Shown one piece after another: positions 1 through 9,743 of a stretch of DNA of 64,000 nucleotides (position 1 is the stretch's first letter; every line of letters begins with the position of its first letter). The stretch comes from Pseudovibrio sp. M1P-2-3 (GTDB lineage: Bacteria > Pseudomonadota > Alphaproteobacteria > Rhizobiales > Stappiaceae): assembly GCF_031501865.1 (NCBI RefSeq), contig NZ_JARRCW010000001.1, forward strand, positions 2,439,001 to 2,503,000. The letters are read 5' to 3'. Below the pieces are notes generated by a model that was given only the letters and a program-made list of their open reading frames with translations, had not been told where the DNA came from and made no database searches. The position numbers and the translations under genes were made by a program.

Positions 1-142
1 AAATGGCAATAGCTAGAAACAGCCGCACACGCATGGCAACACGCGGAGATGAAAACCCCGGCATTGTCATCATGCATGCGCCAATTCGGCAAAAAACCAA
101 GAACGCGGAAAGCAAATATTCCGGCAAGGTTTCAAGCGTCAT
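1..142 (-). CDS. fliR: Flagellar export gate protein FliR, N-terminal part (cut by window edge)
   Basis: This partial gene runs off the left edge, so only about 47 codons are visible. They encode a hydrophobic start containing [14 protein letters not shown] and [16 protein letters not shown], which matches the first membrane segment and following loop of FliR, an inner-membrane part of the FliPQR core of the flagellar type III export gate. The ATG at 142 overlaps the flhA stop in an ATGA junction, which indicates translational coupling. Downstream of fliQ-flhA is the usual place for fliR in rhizobia. Nothing can be said about the C-terminus. Confidence 0.85.
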   Translation of the reverse strand, partial: MTLETLPEYLLSAFLVFCRIGACMMTMPGFSSPRVAMRVRLFLAIAI

Positions 143-2211
143 GAAACTGATCCCAAAGCCTCAACATCCACTCCGCGCGCAACTTCCAGATGTGAGAGAA
201 CCGGAAGCGCAGGGAACATCCGCTCAGTAATCATGCGTACATACTGACGGGCTTCTGGCGAGACAACCAGAACAAAGCGATGACCAGCAGAGACCTTGCT
301 CTTGATAACCTGAGCACTTTCCTTGGCAAATTCTTCCACCTGCTTCGGCTCCATATCAAACTCAACCGCCTCACCGCTCGCATCACGGCGTAGAGCTTGA
401 TGGAACGCCAGATCCCAGCGGTTCCCAAGACGCAAGACCTTCAAGGTACCATTATCGCTGATATCACCGCAAAGCTGCGGTGCCATGCGCACACGCACAT
501 GATCCGCGATCTGCTCTGGCCTGCGAGCATGCGGTGCGATCTCCGCAACCGCTTCCATGATCAAAGCAAGGTTCCGAATAGACACTCGCTCGGCAAGCAG
601 TAGTTTGAGCACAGCCTGAAGGCCAGAATAGGAAATGTGTTGCGGACAAATATCGTCCAAGAGGCGTTTATAGGCAGGGTCGAGCCGGTCCAGCAGCGCC
701 CGCATATCCTTATAGGACAGCAACTGCGCGAGGTTGTTGCGAATAACCTCGCTCAAGTGGGTCAAAACAACAGACAGGTTGTCGACGGTCGTATATCCAC
801 CGCGCTTGACTTCATGCTCGAATGCCTTTGGAATCCACATGGCCTTCATGCCAAAGGCAGGCTCACGCGTTTCCGTGCCTGGCAGTTTGGGAAGTTCCTT
901 TTCACCGGCAATAACCATCAGCTCCCCAACCTTCATGGTTTGCGAGGCTACCGCCGTTCCATGAATCCGAAACTCATAGGTTTTGGGTGTAAGGTCTATA
1001 TTGTCAGAAAGCTTGATCTCCGGCACCACGAACCCGTATTGCTCAGCAAACTTCTTGCGCATTTTATTAATGCGGTTGCTGATTTCAGGTTTGGCGGTCA
1101 GAAGTTTCGACGTAAGCTGCTTACCCAGACGCACCTCAATGTCTGCCAGTTCCAGGCTCTCTTTTACTGATTCCTTTTTGTCTTCCAGCATCCGCTCAGC
1201 CTGAGCTTTTTGTACTTTAACTTCCTCTGCCTTCTTCTCAGCAATTTGCTTTGGAATGACATAGGCAGCAAACAACAATACGCCGCCAAGGAAGGTAAAC
1301 GGCAAAAACGGCAGACCGGGTAACACGCCCACAATAAGCATCAAAGAACCGGCTACCCATAGAGCGCGAGGATAACCTGCAAGCTGCCCCATGACGGCTT
1401 CTTCTGCTGACCCCCGGGTTCCCCCTTTGGAGACAAGTAAACCGGCTGCAAGCGAAACAACAAGGGCTGGAATTTGGGAAACAAGACCATCACCAACCGA
1501 CAGTTTCGTAAACACATCTGCAGCTTCGGCCAAACCCATATCGTAGCGTGTAACGCCGATAATGATACCGCCCAAGATATTCACTGCAGTAATAATCAAA
1601 CCAGCAACAGCATCGCCGCGAACGAACTTGGACGCACCATCCATGGCCCCAAAGAAGGAGCTTTCTTCTTCCAGCTCGTGTCGACGGCGCTGAGCCTCCT
1701 TGTCATCAATCATGCCCGCGGAAAGGTCGGCATCAATAGCCATTTGCTTACCAGGAATGGCATCCAACGTGAAGCGAGCGCCCACTTCCGCAATACGCGT
1801 AGCGCCTTTTGTAATTACAAGGAAGTTAACAGTGACCAGAATGGCGAAGACGATCAAACCAATTACGAAATCACCGCTCATCACAAACTGGGAAAACCCG
1901 TGAATCACGTAGCCAGCGGCAAGTGGTCCTTCAGACCCGTTGGCCAAAATAGCGCGGGTGGTGGCGATATTGAGTGACAATCGCAACATTGTCGCGATCA
2001 GCAAAATTGTCGGAAACGATGAGAACTCTAGCGGGCGTTTGATCCACAGCGCCACCATGAGAATTAGTATCGAAAATGCAACAGAAACAGCCAAACCGAA
2101 ATCGATCATAAAGGTCGGCATCGGCAGGAATAATACGGAAAGGATAAAAATTATTCCTACTGCGAAGCTTATATCGCGACTTCCAGAGCCTAGCATGAAT
2201 CTCCGTTCCAT
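139..2211 (-). CDS. flhA: Flagellar export gate protein FlhA
   Basis: FlhA forms the nonameric ring of the flagellar type III export apparatus in the inner membrane and passes substrates to the gate. The 690-residue length is normal. The N-terminal 320 or so residues hold about eight hydrophobic segments (for example [20 protein letters not shown]). The family signature [17 protein letters not shown] lies near residue 155 and the cytosolic domain fills the rest. The ATG at 2211 gives MERRFMLGS; an in-frame ATG five codons later is also possible. The gene lies about 110 bp downstream of fliQ and overlaps fliR. Confidence 0.97.
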   Translation of the reverse strand: MERRFMLGSGSRDISFAVGIIFILSVLFLPMPTFMIDFGLAVSVAFSILILMVALWIKRPLEFSSFPTILLIATMLRLSLNIATTRAILANGSEGPLAAGYVIHGFSQFVMSGDFVIGLIVFAILVTVNFLVITKGATRIAEVGARFTLDAIPGKQMAIDADLSAGMIDDKEAQRRRHELEEESSFFGAMDGASKFVRGDAVAGLIITAVNILGGIIIGVTRYDMGLAEAADVFTKLSVGDGLVSQIPALVVSLAAGLLVSKGGTRGSAEEAVMGQLAGYPRALWVAGSLMLIVGVLPGLPFLPFTFLGGVLLFAAYVIPKQIAEKKAEEVKVQKAQAERMLEDKKESVKESLELADIEVRLGKQLTSKLLTAKPEISNRINKMRKKFAEQYGFVVPEIKLSDNIDLTPKTYEFRIHGTAVASQTMKVGELMVIAGEKELPKLPGTETREPAFGMKAMWIPKAFEHEVKRGGYTTVDNLSVVLTHLSEVIRNNLAQLLSYKDMRALLDRLDPAYKRLLDDICPQHISYSGLQAVLKLLLAERVSIRNLALIMEAVAEIAPHARRPEQIADHVRVRMAPQLCGDISDNGTLKVLRLGNRWDLAFHQALRRDASGEAVEFDMEPKQVEEFAKESAQVIKSKVSAGHRFVLVVSPEARQYVRMITERMFPALPVLSHLEVARGVDVEALGSVS

Positions 2212-2324
2212 ATATCAAACAAAAACCGCAGGAAAGGCCAGCCCTTCCCTGCGGCGAGTATCATTTTACAAACTTGTGTGAGCATGGAAGAAAAATATCT
2301 TACACACGCATTCACACAGTAACG

Positions 2325-2591
2325 CTAAAACCCGTTCTCAATACGCCCGTAGAGGATCTCGGTAAAAGTCAACATCTGGCTTCCGATGAACGGGCCAGTC
2401 ACGGCGACAACAATGAGAATCGCAACGATTTTAGGAATGAACGTTAGCGTCATTTCCTGAATTTGGGTCAAGGCCTGAAAGAGCGCGATGATGAGACCGA
2501 CTGCCATGGCAACCGCAACAGCTGGGCCGGTTGCCACAATTACAGTCCAAACAGCATTACGCGCTATGTCCAGAGCATCAGCTTCGTTCAT
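2325..2591 (-). CDS. fliQ: Flagellar export gate protein FliQ
   Basis: FliQ is a small two-helix membrane protein of the FliPQR export gate. This 88-residue product has two long hydrophobic stretches (around residues 15-40 and 50-75) and the family-typical GLIIALFQALTQIQEMTL turn. Length is standard. It starts 8 bp after the flgD stop in the same operon. Confidence 0.96.
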   Translation of the reverse strand: MNEADALDIARNAVWTVIVATGPAVAVAMAVGLIIALFQALTQIQEMTLTFIPKIVAILIVVAVTGPFIGSQMLTFTEILYGRIENGF

Positions 2592-2599
2592 AAGGGCCC

Positions 2600-3073
2600 C
2601 TAGGCAGAAGCATCTTCATCAGATGAATCTGCTGAACTATCGTCACTGGCAGCGGCTTCTGGATAAGAAATACTGATGCCCGGCTCCAAGAGAATCGGAG
2701 TACCGTCTTCCAATACAGCTACGTTGCCATCGGTATAAATCTGAACAGATTCAACCACGCCGGAGGTTCCGTCCTGAAGCGTGATCGTTGCACCTACAAT
2801 GTTTGACGCTTGATGGATGGAATCTTGCTGGAGCATAGTCGTCAGATTGGTGTTCATCTTCATCGTCTGCTCAACATTGGAAAACTGAGCAAGCTGCCCC
2901 ATGTATTCCGCAGTATCCATAGGTTCTGTAGGATCTTGATTCTTCAAAGATTCCATGAACAGCATCAAGAAAGCGTCATAATCAAGGTATTCACTACCTT
3001 GCGCCGAACTGGATGTCGTTGTGTTTTGAGTGGGGGTTGATTGCGTATCGTTTGTTACTGCAGTCACTGCCAT
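2600..3073 (-). CDS. flgD: Hook-capping scaffold protein FlgD
   Basis: FlgD caps the growing hook and allows FlgE subunits to assemble; it is itself exported. The conserved N-terminal core is visible around residues 28-70: DYDAFLMLFMESLKNQDPTE and the AEYMGQLAQFSNVEQ segment. At 157 residues it is shorter than the enteric protein (about 230) and lacks most of the C-terminal Ig/tudor part, as is usual in Rhizobiales. The last 20 residues are acidic and Ser/Asp-rich. It lies between flbT and fliQ, the order I recall for rhizobia. Confidence 0.93.
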   Translation of the reverse strand: MAVTAVTNDTQSTPTQNTTTSSSAQGSEYLDYDAFLMLFMESLKNQDPTEPMDTAEYMGQLAQFSNVEQTMKMNTNLTTMLQQDSIHQASNIVGATITLQDGTSGVVESVQIYTDGNVAVLEDGTPILLEPGISISYPEAAASDDSSADSSDEDASA

Positions 3074-3088
3074 AATAGCTATTCCTTC

Positions 3089-3523
3089 TTAAGCCGCTTT
3101 ATCCTGATCAGGGTTACCAACAAGAGGATCAACCAAATGATCTTCCCCCTCCAGTACAGCCTTCTCAACCGAGAAAAGTCCGCGAAGCACCTTTAATGCA
3201 TCAAAGTATTTCTTCGCATCCACGAGAGTCTCAACACGATCCAAACCACTGTGAATGTCCTGATTGGAGACAGCCTTGCGAATTCGGCTAATCAACCGGA
3301 GATAATGCTCGAGGCTCAAACTTTCTGAAGACGGTTCAATAAGTGCACTTTGGATCACAAAATACAGCTGTTTTAGCGGAGTATCTGTTTTATCCGGCTG
3401 GAGAACATGACTCCCCAATAAAAAGCGCACATCGTTCAAGACATTTATTGAGGTCTTCTGATCAACAGACAGGACAGCCCCATTAATAAAGAGTTTATCA
3501 CCTGCTTTAAGATGTATTCGCAT
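3089..3523 (-). CDS. flbT: Flagellin translation/mRNA regulator FlbT
   Basis: FlbT is an alphaproteobacterial post-transcriptional regulator of flagellin. In Caulobacter it acts through the flagellin mRNA 5' leader to reduce stability, and in Brucella it has been reported as an activator. The product begins MRIHLKAGDKLFINGAVL, the family N-terminus. I chose the ATG at 3523 because it follows a strong GGAGG box about 6 nt upstream; the longer open frame to 3574 has no family counterpart. Length is 144 residues. It starts 13 bp after flaF, its usual partner, and its likely targets are the four flagellin genes further upstream. Confidence 0.93.
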   Translation of the reverse strand: MRIHLKAGDKLFINGAVLSVDQKTSINVLNDVRFLLGSHVLQPDKTDTPLKQLYFVIQSALIEPSSESLSLEHYLRLISRIRKAVSNQDIHSGLDRVETLVDAKKYFDALKVLRGLFSVEKAVLEGEDHLVDPLVGNPDQDKAA

Positions 3524-3536
3524 TAAAGCCTCCTTA

Positions 3537-3884
3537 TCAACCGAGCCCATCCCGCACGATCTGATTAATTTCAATAAGTCCGTTGAAATCCTCGCTGGCG
3601 CCAGTACGGATCAGGTCTGCCTGCTTGAGGCACCATAAACCGATCGAGATCAAGCGCGCCCGCATCTCTTCTGGAAGAGCATTTTGATCACTACCAAGAT
3701 CCTCTATCAAAAAACCCCAAAGCTTTCTCACAGTGGTTAACGCCTTGGCGGCAGCTTCCGAATTGACGCCCTCATCCTTCGCCGCTCGCAATTGAACGAT
3801 AGCCAAGGTAAAAACCTCTTTCTCCTGTGATCTTTTTTCGGTGCCAGAATCTTCAAGAGTTTCGGCATAGGACATTTGATACAT
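3537..3884 (-). CDS. flaF: Flagellin secretion/synthesis regulator FlaF
   Basis: FlaF works with FlbT to match flagellin synthesis to assembly in alphaproteobacteria; in Caulobacter it binds flagellin and is needed for filament secretion. The 115-residue product starts MYQMSYAETLEDSG, close to the family start, and ends in a helical LIEINQIVRDGLG segment. A second ATG three codons in is possible. It is cytoplasmic, with no signal peptide. It sits 40 bp downstream of flgL and immediately before flbT. Confidence 0.93.
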   Translation of the reverse strand: MYQMSYAETLEDSGTEKRSQEKEVFTLAIVQLRAAKDEGVNSEAAAKALTTVRKLWGFLIEDLGSDQNALPEEMRARLISIGLWCLKQADLIRTGASEDFNGLIEINQIVRDGLG

Positions 3885-3924
3885 ACGTTATTTCCCACTT
3901 TAAGGGCTTATAGAGAGATCTAAA

Positions 3925-5019
3925 CTAGAGGTAATTGAGCAAGCTCAAGTTTTTAATACGAGATGTGACTGCATAGTTGATCTCAAGCTGTGCCTCTGCC
4001 TGAGACAACTCAACAGCAACCTGATTTGGATCAACATTTTCCAAATCGATCACACGCTGATTAAGCGCGTTCATTTCAACTTGAATACGCTCATCAGATT
4101 TCTCAATACGGTCCCGAACCACACCAACCGTACTTTGCACCTCAACCGTCCCGTCAATTCCCGCGCTTAACTTGGTTACTGACTGGTTAACCAGCTCTTT
4201 TTGAGCTTCTTCCCCCAGATCCATTGCTCCAAAAACGCCAACCAGAACATAGCCGGTCGCCATATCAATGAAGGCTTGCTCATTCGCAGAAACCGAGCCT
4301 TGCGCTGGCATAAAGTCACCAATAGTCGAATCAATGGTGTCATCTGTAGCGGAGGAAATCGGATCATACGTATTCCCGTTTATAGTGCCCCCATTGTTCC
4401 AAAGATCAGAGAATGCAGTAGGAAAAACATTGGAAGCAAAGTCTTCCATGTCCGCAGCAGTCATAAGTGTCTCGTCTGGGTCGCCAGACGCATCCACGAG
4501 GCCCACACTTATCAAATAATCATTCAAAATATCTTTTGCAGCCAGTTCATAGTTTGTAGCAGGATTATTGCTATTGAACTCATTCATCGGCGGGCTGCCA
4601 ACTTCCGTTCCACCAAAGACCGAGACACCGGCTGTTGTTGTATTCAACTGACCCAACAAGAATGACAGGGACTCCATAGCCGGCCCCGCCTGAGTAGACA
4701 CAGTATCCGTGGTATCACGAAGACCAATCAGATCATCCCTCAAGCTCTCGGCGGTGGTTCTGCTAATTTCCATCGCCGCATCTGCAACGGACAATTGCAC
4801 ATCTGTCTGCCCGTTGGCCGTTTGAAGTTGATTAAGGTAATTAAATTCGTTTCTCAGGGAAATGGTGGTGCCATATTGACCGCCCAATTCAAGACCCATA
4901 TCGGCATGTCTTTGGGTTCCTGTTTCCACGAGCGCATCATTAAGTTTTTTAGTTTCACTCGTAATATAACCATTCATGCGATTGGTCATGGAGATCGTAG
5001 AAATTGAATAATAAGTCAT
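3925..5019 (-). CDS. flgL: Hook-filament junction protein FlgL (HAP3)
   Basis: FlgL is the second junction protein between hook and filament. The 364-residue product has flagellin-like terminal helices. The N-terminus contains ISMTNRMNGYI and the C-terminus ends with QAEAQLEINYAVTSRI then LSLLNYL, matching the D0 region. The middle is Asn/Thr/Ser-rich and variable. It starts 4 bp after flgK, so the two are probably co-translated. Confidence 0.92.
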   Translation of the reverse strand: MTYYSISTISMTNRMNGYITSETKKLNDALVETGTQRHADMGLELGGQYGTTISLRNEFNYLNQLQTANGQTDVQLSVADAAMEISRTTAESLRDDLIGLRDTTDTVSTQAGPAMESLSFLLGQLNTTTAGVSVFGGTEVGSPPMNEFNSNNPATNYELAAKDILNDYLISVGLVDASGDPDETLMTAADMEDFASNVFPTAFSDLWNNGGTINGNTYDPISSATDDTIDSTIGDFMPAQGSVSANEQAFIDMATGYVLVGVFGAMDLGEEAQKELVNQSVTKLSAGIDGTVEVQSTVGVVRDRIEKSDERIQVEMNALNQRVIDLENVDPNQVAVELSQAEAQLEINYAVTSRIKNLSLLNYL

Positions 5020-5023
5020 GATC

Positions 5024-6484
5024 TTACCTTACCACTGAGAGTAGTTCTTTAAACATACTGTCAACTGTCGTCATCAATTGCGCCGAAGCTGAATACGCGT
5101 TCTCAATATCGAGCAATCTGGACATTTCCAGATCAATATTCACACCCGTTGAATTGGAGAGTGTGTCGAGTGAAACGTTATAGGCAGAGGAATTCAAGAT
5201 CGCAGCTTCTGTGGCGCGGGAGCGTTCAGCTGAGTACCAGCTTGCAGAGTTGGTGGCAAAGTCCACAATACTAATATCTGTATTAAAACCCGTTGCAGTT
5301 AGATCGGGCTCACTCAACGCCCTCACCAGCCCGTTCAGGTGATCGGTATATCCATCTACGCTATCGCGGTTAACGACGTAGGCATCACCAGCAGTACCAC
5401 CAATATTCATGCCGCCATCACGAATGGTCTCAACATTACTGGCAGCTGCTGTATTAACGGATAATGTGGCAGCAAGCCCCACAGTACTTGTGGGAATTGC
5501 TGCATTTGGGCCATCCGTAAACAATCCAGCCTGATCAGGTAGACCCGAACTGGTTTGATCCACTTCCTTGAACGCATCAATCAAGGCGAACGCCAGTTCA
5601 TCCAGCTGCTCTTGAAGTGTTACACCGGTATCGTCGCGCATCTTCGCATAACCGGCAATCGCCCCGCCCTCAACAGGCTTGAGGGCACCGGGGCCAGCGA
5701 CCGAAATACCGTCAACATAGATGGCGTTACCAACAGTAGAGGCGGCATAAAACGGCTGAGCTGTGAAAGTCACTTCCCGTGGCGAGGTTTCATAGAGAGT
5801 AACACCACTATCGGTATAAATGACAGCATCGTTATTATCACGATACTGAACATCAATACCTATTTCCTCGGAAAGTTCGCGAATAAGCTGCTCACGCTCA
5901 TCAAGCTGAGCGTTTACATTTTCACCGCTGGCGGTACCACTAATGATCTCCCGGTTTAAGCTATCAAAACGTTCCAGAATGTCATTGATATTTGTTACTG
6001 CATTCGCCATGGACGCATCGGCTTCCGCCCGAGCATCCTGAATATTTTGCGAAGCCGTATTAATCTCATTGACCGATGCATACGCGGTCTCAAGGACTTT
6101 TTGCCCCATAACCTGGTTTGCCGGATCATTCGCATAGGCTTGAAGATCTGACTCCAGTTGCCCCAAAGAGGTAGCGATTCCCCCATACAAAGGGCTTCCC
6201 TCAATACTTCCAATTGAATCCAGAAGAGTTGCATATGAACCAGATGCGACAGCAACACTCCCGGAGCGCATGACTTCCGTAGTCGCAGCTTGGTTGGTAG
6301 CACGTGTCACATCGGAGACATAAACCGTAGACCCACTGGCCGTCGTCGTACTGGAAACTACTGCCGTCTGGCGGCTGTAGTTTCTATTATTGACATTCGC
6401 TACGTTTTCTGAGGTGACTGCGATTTCCGCGGAGCGCGTCGCCAGAGACGAACGCGCTGTAATCATAGCTGCGGTTAATGACAT
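5024..6484 (-). CDS. flgK: Hook-filament junction protein FlgK (HAP1)
   Basis: FlgK is the first junction protein on the hook tip. This 486-residue protein has the expected N-terminal rod/hook-type motif (SENVANVNNRNYSRQTAVV, residues about 25-43) and a C-terminal helix with DLEMSRLLDIENAYSASAQL. It is shorter than enteric FlgK (about 547). It lies 12 bp downstream of flgE in a tight flgE-flgK-flgL block. Confidence 0.94.
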   Translation of the reverse strand: MSLTAAMITARSSLATRSAEIAVTSENVANVNNRNYSRQTAVVSSTTTASGSTVYVSDVTRATNQAATTEVMRSGSVAVASGSYATLLDSIGSIEGSPLYGGIATSLGQLESDLQAYANDPANQVMGQKVLETAYASVNEINTASQNIQDARAEADASMANAVTNINDILERFDSLNREIISGTASGENVNAQLDEREQLIRELSEEIGIDVQYRDNNDAVIYTDSGVTLYETSPREVTFTAQPFYAASTVGNAIYVDGISVAGPGALKPVEGGAIAGYAKMRDDTGVTLQEQLDELAFALIDAFKEVDQTSSGLPDQAGLFTDGPNAAIPTSTVGLAATLSVNTAAASNVETIRDGGMNIGGTAGDAYVVNRDSVDGYTDHLNGLVRALSEPDLTATGFNTDISIVDFATNSASWYSAERSRATEAAILNSSAYNVSLDTLSNSTGVNIDLEMSRLLDIENAYSASAQLMTTVDSMFKELLSVVR

Positions 6485-6496
6485 AACAGCTTATCC

Positions 6497-7699
6497 TTAA
6501 CGCAGGTTCACAAGTTCTTGGAGGAGGTCAGAACCTGCGCTGAAGACTTTAGAGTTTGCGCTGTAGGAACGCTGAGACTGGATCATTTCGGTCAACTGGC
6601 TAGCCAAATCGACGTTTGATGCTTCCAAACGCCCGCTATACATATCACCAAAGCCAGAGTCACCGGGAAAACCAATCCTCATGGAGCCTGATTCGTTGTT
6701 TACCGAGTAGATATTACCGCTCTGCAAAGAAAGACTATCTGGGCTAGGAACATCAGCTAGAGGTATCTTATAGAGCGCCTCTTCCTGACCATTTCCAAAA
6801 ATGCCGTAGAGTGTGCCATCAACATCAATTCGAACACTCTCAATTGAAGAAGGTGCACTACCATTTCTAGCGGTATCTGTTGTTTTAAAGGACTCTGCAA
6901 GCTCGGTGGTACCGGATAAGTCAAAGTCAATGGTTTGCGGCGATGAACCGGAAGTTGTCAGACTCAAAGAAGCGGGCGAAGGAGTAAGTAAACTACCATC
7001 CAATGGATCAAACGTAAGCGTAACAGTAGAAGTACCAGTACCAGGAGAAGGTTCTGATACGGTCATATCCCATTGATTGTCAATAGCTGCATCCTTAGTG
7101 TAGGTAACATCAAGCAGCACCTCATTTCCGACATTGTCAAAAATGGTAAATGTAGTGGCTTCCACATCACTATAATTTGCATTGGAATCCAAGTTAACCT
7201 GCAATAGCGCCTCTGTCGTTGCAACAGCTTCCATTGTGGTCGTGGAGACATTTACGTTTTCAAGACCGGCAGTGCTGTTAACTGATGTAGAGATATTGCC
7301 ACTGCTATCAATCGGGTAACCCTGCAGATAGTATCCGGATGTATTAATCAGATCACCATTTGCATTAATCACAAAGTCTCCTGCCCGTGTTAGATAGGAG
7401 GCATTATTCGCGTCATTTACAATAAAGAAGCCGGAACCACCGATTGCCAAATCGGTACCACTACTTGTTGGGTCAATAGGCCCGCCAAATGACACGGATT
7501 GAGTAACAGTCGTTCTTACGGAACCGGAATTGTAACTTCCGCCGCCAGCATTGCTCACAACCATGGAAGAGAAAGAGGTATTAACACTCTTGTATCCAGT
7601 GGTATTCACGTTTGCGATGTTGTCTGCAACGGTGGAAAGCTTATTCGCCTGAGCGTTCATTCCTGAGACGCTGGTGTTCATGATTCCGTAAAGACCCAT
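6497..7699 (-). CDS. flgE: Flagellar hook protein FlgE
   Basis: FlgE polymerises into the hook, the universal joint of the flagellum. The 400-residue sequence starts with the rod/hook signature (KLSTVADNIANVNTTGYKSV, about residues 19-38) and has SFGGPIDPTSSGTDLAIGGS and GFFIV in the D1 core. It ends with the paired helix SNVDLASQLTEMIQSQRSYS. About 110 bp separate it from the upstream transglycosylase gene, so an internal promoter is possible. A small dyad, AGACAA and TTGTCT, lies in that gap at 7746-7763. Confidence 0.96.
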   Translation of the reverse strand: MGLYGIMNTSVSGMNAQANKLSTVADNIANVNTTGYKSVNTSFSSMVVSNAGGGSYNSGSVRTTVTQSVSFGGPIDPTSSGTDLAIGGSGFFIVNDANNASYLTRAGDFVINANGDLINTSGYYLQGYPIDSSGNISTSVNSTAGLENVNVSTTTMEAVATTEALLQVNLDSNANYSDVEATTFTIFDNVGNEVLLDVTYTKDAAIDNQWDMTVSEPSPGTGTSTVTLTFDPLDGSLLTPSPASLSLTTSGSSPQTIDFDLSGTTELAESFKTTDTARNGSAPSSIESVRIDVDGTLYGIFGNGQEEALYKIPLADVPSPDSLSLQSGNIYSVNNESGSMRIGFPGDSGFGDMYSGRLEASNVDLASQLTEMIQSQRSYSANSKVFSAGSDLLQELVNLR

Positions 7700-7810
7700 C
7701 GGCTTACTCCTAGATTTCCAATAGAGGTTTTCTTAAGTGTAGTAGAGACAATTAAACTTGTCTGAGCCTGACCGGCCCCAACAGTGCCTCTTATTTCATA
7801 AATAACTGTA

Positions 7811-8416
7811 TTAATTACAGAATTTCTTTGATTGCGGAGTCCATTCCCCGAAACCACTTGCCACCATATTTGTGATGACCTTGCACACATACCGCTTTTG
7901 CGCCGGATTATTGTTGGGACCTGCATGGTATCGCGCCACGGCCATGGTCCAACTGCCTTCCTTCACGCGAAGTCTTTTTAAAAAACGCGCAGCGTAATCG
8001 ACGTTTCGCCGCGGATTAAACATGCTGGCTAGGGACGAAAAGTTTTCGCTGTGATAATAGGTGTTTATCTGCATGCAACCTACATCGATCAACTTTATAC
8101 CGCGCCTCTGGGCCTTGCGCACCGCACTCACGCCTTGCTTCAAGGTTCCCGCAAATGCGGATTTACCCTCAAAATTAATGGCATAAGGGTGCAGGGAATA
8201 CCTACGGCCCGTCTCCGTGAGACCGACCGCATACAAAATACCCAGAGGAACGCCATGAACTTTCGAAGCGTGCTCCATTTCCCTTTCACAAAGGCGGACG
8301 CCCGTCTTTTGCGCGGCGCCAACCTCAGCCGGCTGTGTAAGACTAAAGATACAGGCCGTCACGCAGACTAGAAGTATCTTCAGTCTCGTCACGCCCACCT
8401 GCCTGTTGTTCCTCAT
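7811..8416 (-). CDS. Lytic transglycosylase (SLT domain), probably flagellum-associated
   Basis: A secreted peptidoglycan lytic transglycosylase is predicted. After a hydrophobic signal (about residues 11-35, ending GAA) comes an SLT-type fold with the catalytic glutamate in GLTETG (Glu68), a VGCMQIN motif and an AVARYHAG motif, typical of SLT family 1. It probably opens the wall for rod assembly, since it sits between fliK and flgE; rhizobial clusters carry a similar gene here. The ATG at 8416 overlaps the end of fliK by 74 bp. GTG codons at residues 7 and 9 are alternative starts with a smaller overlap. Confidence 0.85.
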   Translation of the reverse strand: MRNNRQVGVTRLKILLVCVTACIFSLTQPAEVGAAQKTGVRLCEREMEHASKVHGVPLGILYAVGLTETGRRYSLHPYAINFEGKSAFAGTLKQGVSAVRKAQRRGIKLIDVGCMQINTYYHSENFSSLASMFNPRRNVDYAARFLKRLRVKEGSWTMAVARYHAGPNNNPAQKRYVCKVITNMVASGFGEWTPQSKKFCN

Positions 8417-9743
8417 TGCCGTAACTTGCCTGCTCGTCCCTTTGATGAGAGGAAGACTGCTCGCCTTCTTCGCTTAACTGCCCTCGCTCACCCTGACCAG
8501 AGGACGCCCGATCACCGTTTTGCTGTTGGCGAGCAAGGTCCGAGCCGTTATCACTGCTACTAACCGTTACCGTTGCCGTTTCGGTTCTGTAGCCGGCCTC
8601 ACGCAAAATTTTCGTAAGGGTATTTTGATCCCGCTGCAAAAGATCAGCTGTCTCCCTGCTGCTCGCCATCATGGTAATTTCAAGTTCACCACCGCGTAGC
8701 TGCATGGAAACCCGAACAGTCCCCAGATTATCAGGGCGGAGCTGAATTTCTAAACTCTTCATAGTTTCAAGGGATTTAGCAGGATTATCTAAAGCAAAAT
8801 TTGAGTTAGATGCCCGACTGGCCTCGGCGCCTTGAGTGAAAGTCTTTAAAATTCCCTCAGAAATTTGCCGGATGGGACTACGTGTTTCCAAGGTCGGCGG
8901 CAGATGGCTTTCACTTTTTATAACTTTAACGTCCACCGTTTCTCCATCAGAGATCGGGGCCGAACTCATCAGCGGATCTGATGCTTTATCCAAAGAGGCT
9001 GTCGTATTGGTTGCCAACTCCGTCTTCACATTTGACGAGACAGGCATCATGGCCTCACCCTGTTTTGGGCTAATGGCGGACTTTGTGCTTTGATCAACAC
9101 TCAAGGACGCAGGCTGTACACCTGTCGTCTCAACGGTTTTAATGCCATCACCTCGAGTTCCCAAGGAAGATAATGTTTGCTGCAACTCAGCCCCGCGAGC
9201 ACTTTTCAAGGGACCGCTATAATTGACAAGACCTGACGCAGCTCCGTGACTGGCTGCCCCCAACGTGGCAATTTGCGATGGACGAATCAAAACCGAAACG
9301 CCTTCATTCTTTCCAGCGTTTTCCAGCTTCGCAACAATCGCTTCAACTGACTGGGCTTCGTCCTGGTTTGACCCCTGTTCCGCATCACCTGTCTGGGTGG
9401 AAGTAGCCACTTGCTGCTCCTCGCCGGCCCCAGCATCACTCGCCTCGCCAACAAGAGCTTTTAACAAGTCGCTTGTTTTTGCTGAAGCTTCGGTCGTGGT
9501 GGTTGGCTCACCATTATTTTTGGCTGGAACCTTCTCTGCTTCAGAATTGGACTTTGCCTCATCGCCAGCAGTCTCATCTGCCTGACTACGCCGCTCGCCC
9601 TCACCTTTACCAGTATCAGTCTTTGAAACCTCATCCATAGCCCGCGAGAACTCTTTGGAATTATCAGCAGTGGCGGCTGGTTCGGACTTTGCACTTGCAT
9701 TGCCCGCATTTGCAGAGGCAGCAGTAACATTCGCATTTCCCAT
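8343..9743 (-). CDS. fliK: Flagellar hook-length control protein FliK
   Basis: FliK is the exported ruler that sets hook length and switches the export gate to late substrates. The long N-terminus is low-complexity and rich in Ala, Ser, Glu and Gln, as in other FliK proteins. The conserved C-terminal hook-control domain is at roughly residues 320-405, with the motif LRPDNLGTVRVSMQL and a following GGELEITMMAS. The tail is again polar and Gln-rich. The ATG at 9743 overlaps the motC stop (TGATG). Length is 466 residues. Identification rests on the C-terminal domain plus position. Confidence 0.9.
   Translation of the reverse strand: MGNANVTAASANAGNASAKSEPAATADNSKEFSRAMDEVSKTDTGKGEGERRSQADETAGDEAKSNSEAEKVPAKNNGEPTTTTEASAKTSDLLKALVGEASDAGAGEEQQVATSTQTGDAEQGSNQDEAQSVEAIVAKLENAGKNEGVSVLIRPSQIATLGAASHGAASGLVNYSGPLKSARGAELQQTLSSLGTRGDGIKTVETTGVQPASLSVDQSTKSAISPKQGEAMMPVSSNVKTELATNTTASLDKASDPLMSSAPISDGETVDVKVIKSESHLPPTLETRSPIRQISEGILKTFTQGAEASRASNSNFALDNPAKSLETMKSLEIQLRPDNLGTVRVSMQLRGGELEITMMASSRETADLLQRDQNTLTKILREAGYRTETATVTVSSSDNGSDLARQQQNGDRASSGQGERGQLSEEGEQSSSHQRDEQASYGNEEQQAGGRDETEDTSSLRDGLYL

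Noticed and set aside
3-230. A 75-codon plus-strand frame at the left edge
   Set aside because: The minus strand here encodes the conserved FliR N-terminus and the FlhA C-terminus.
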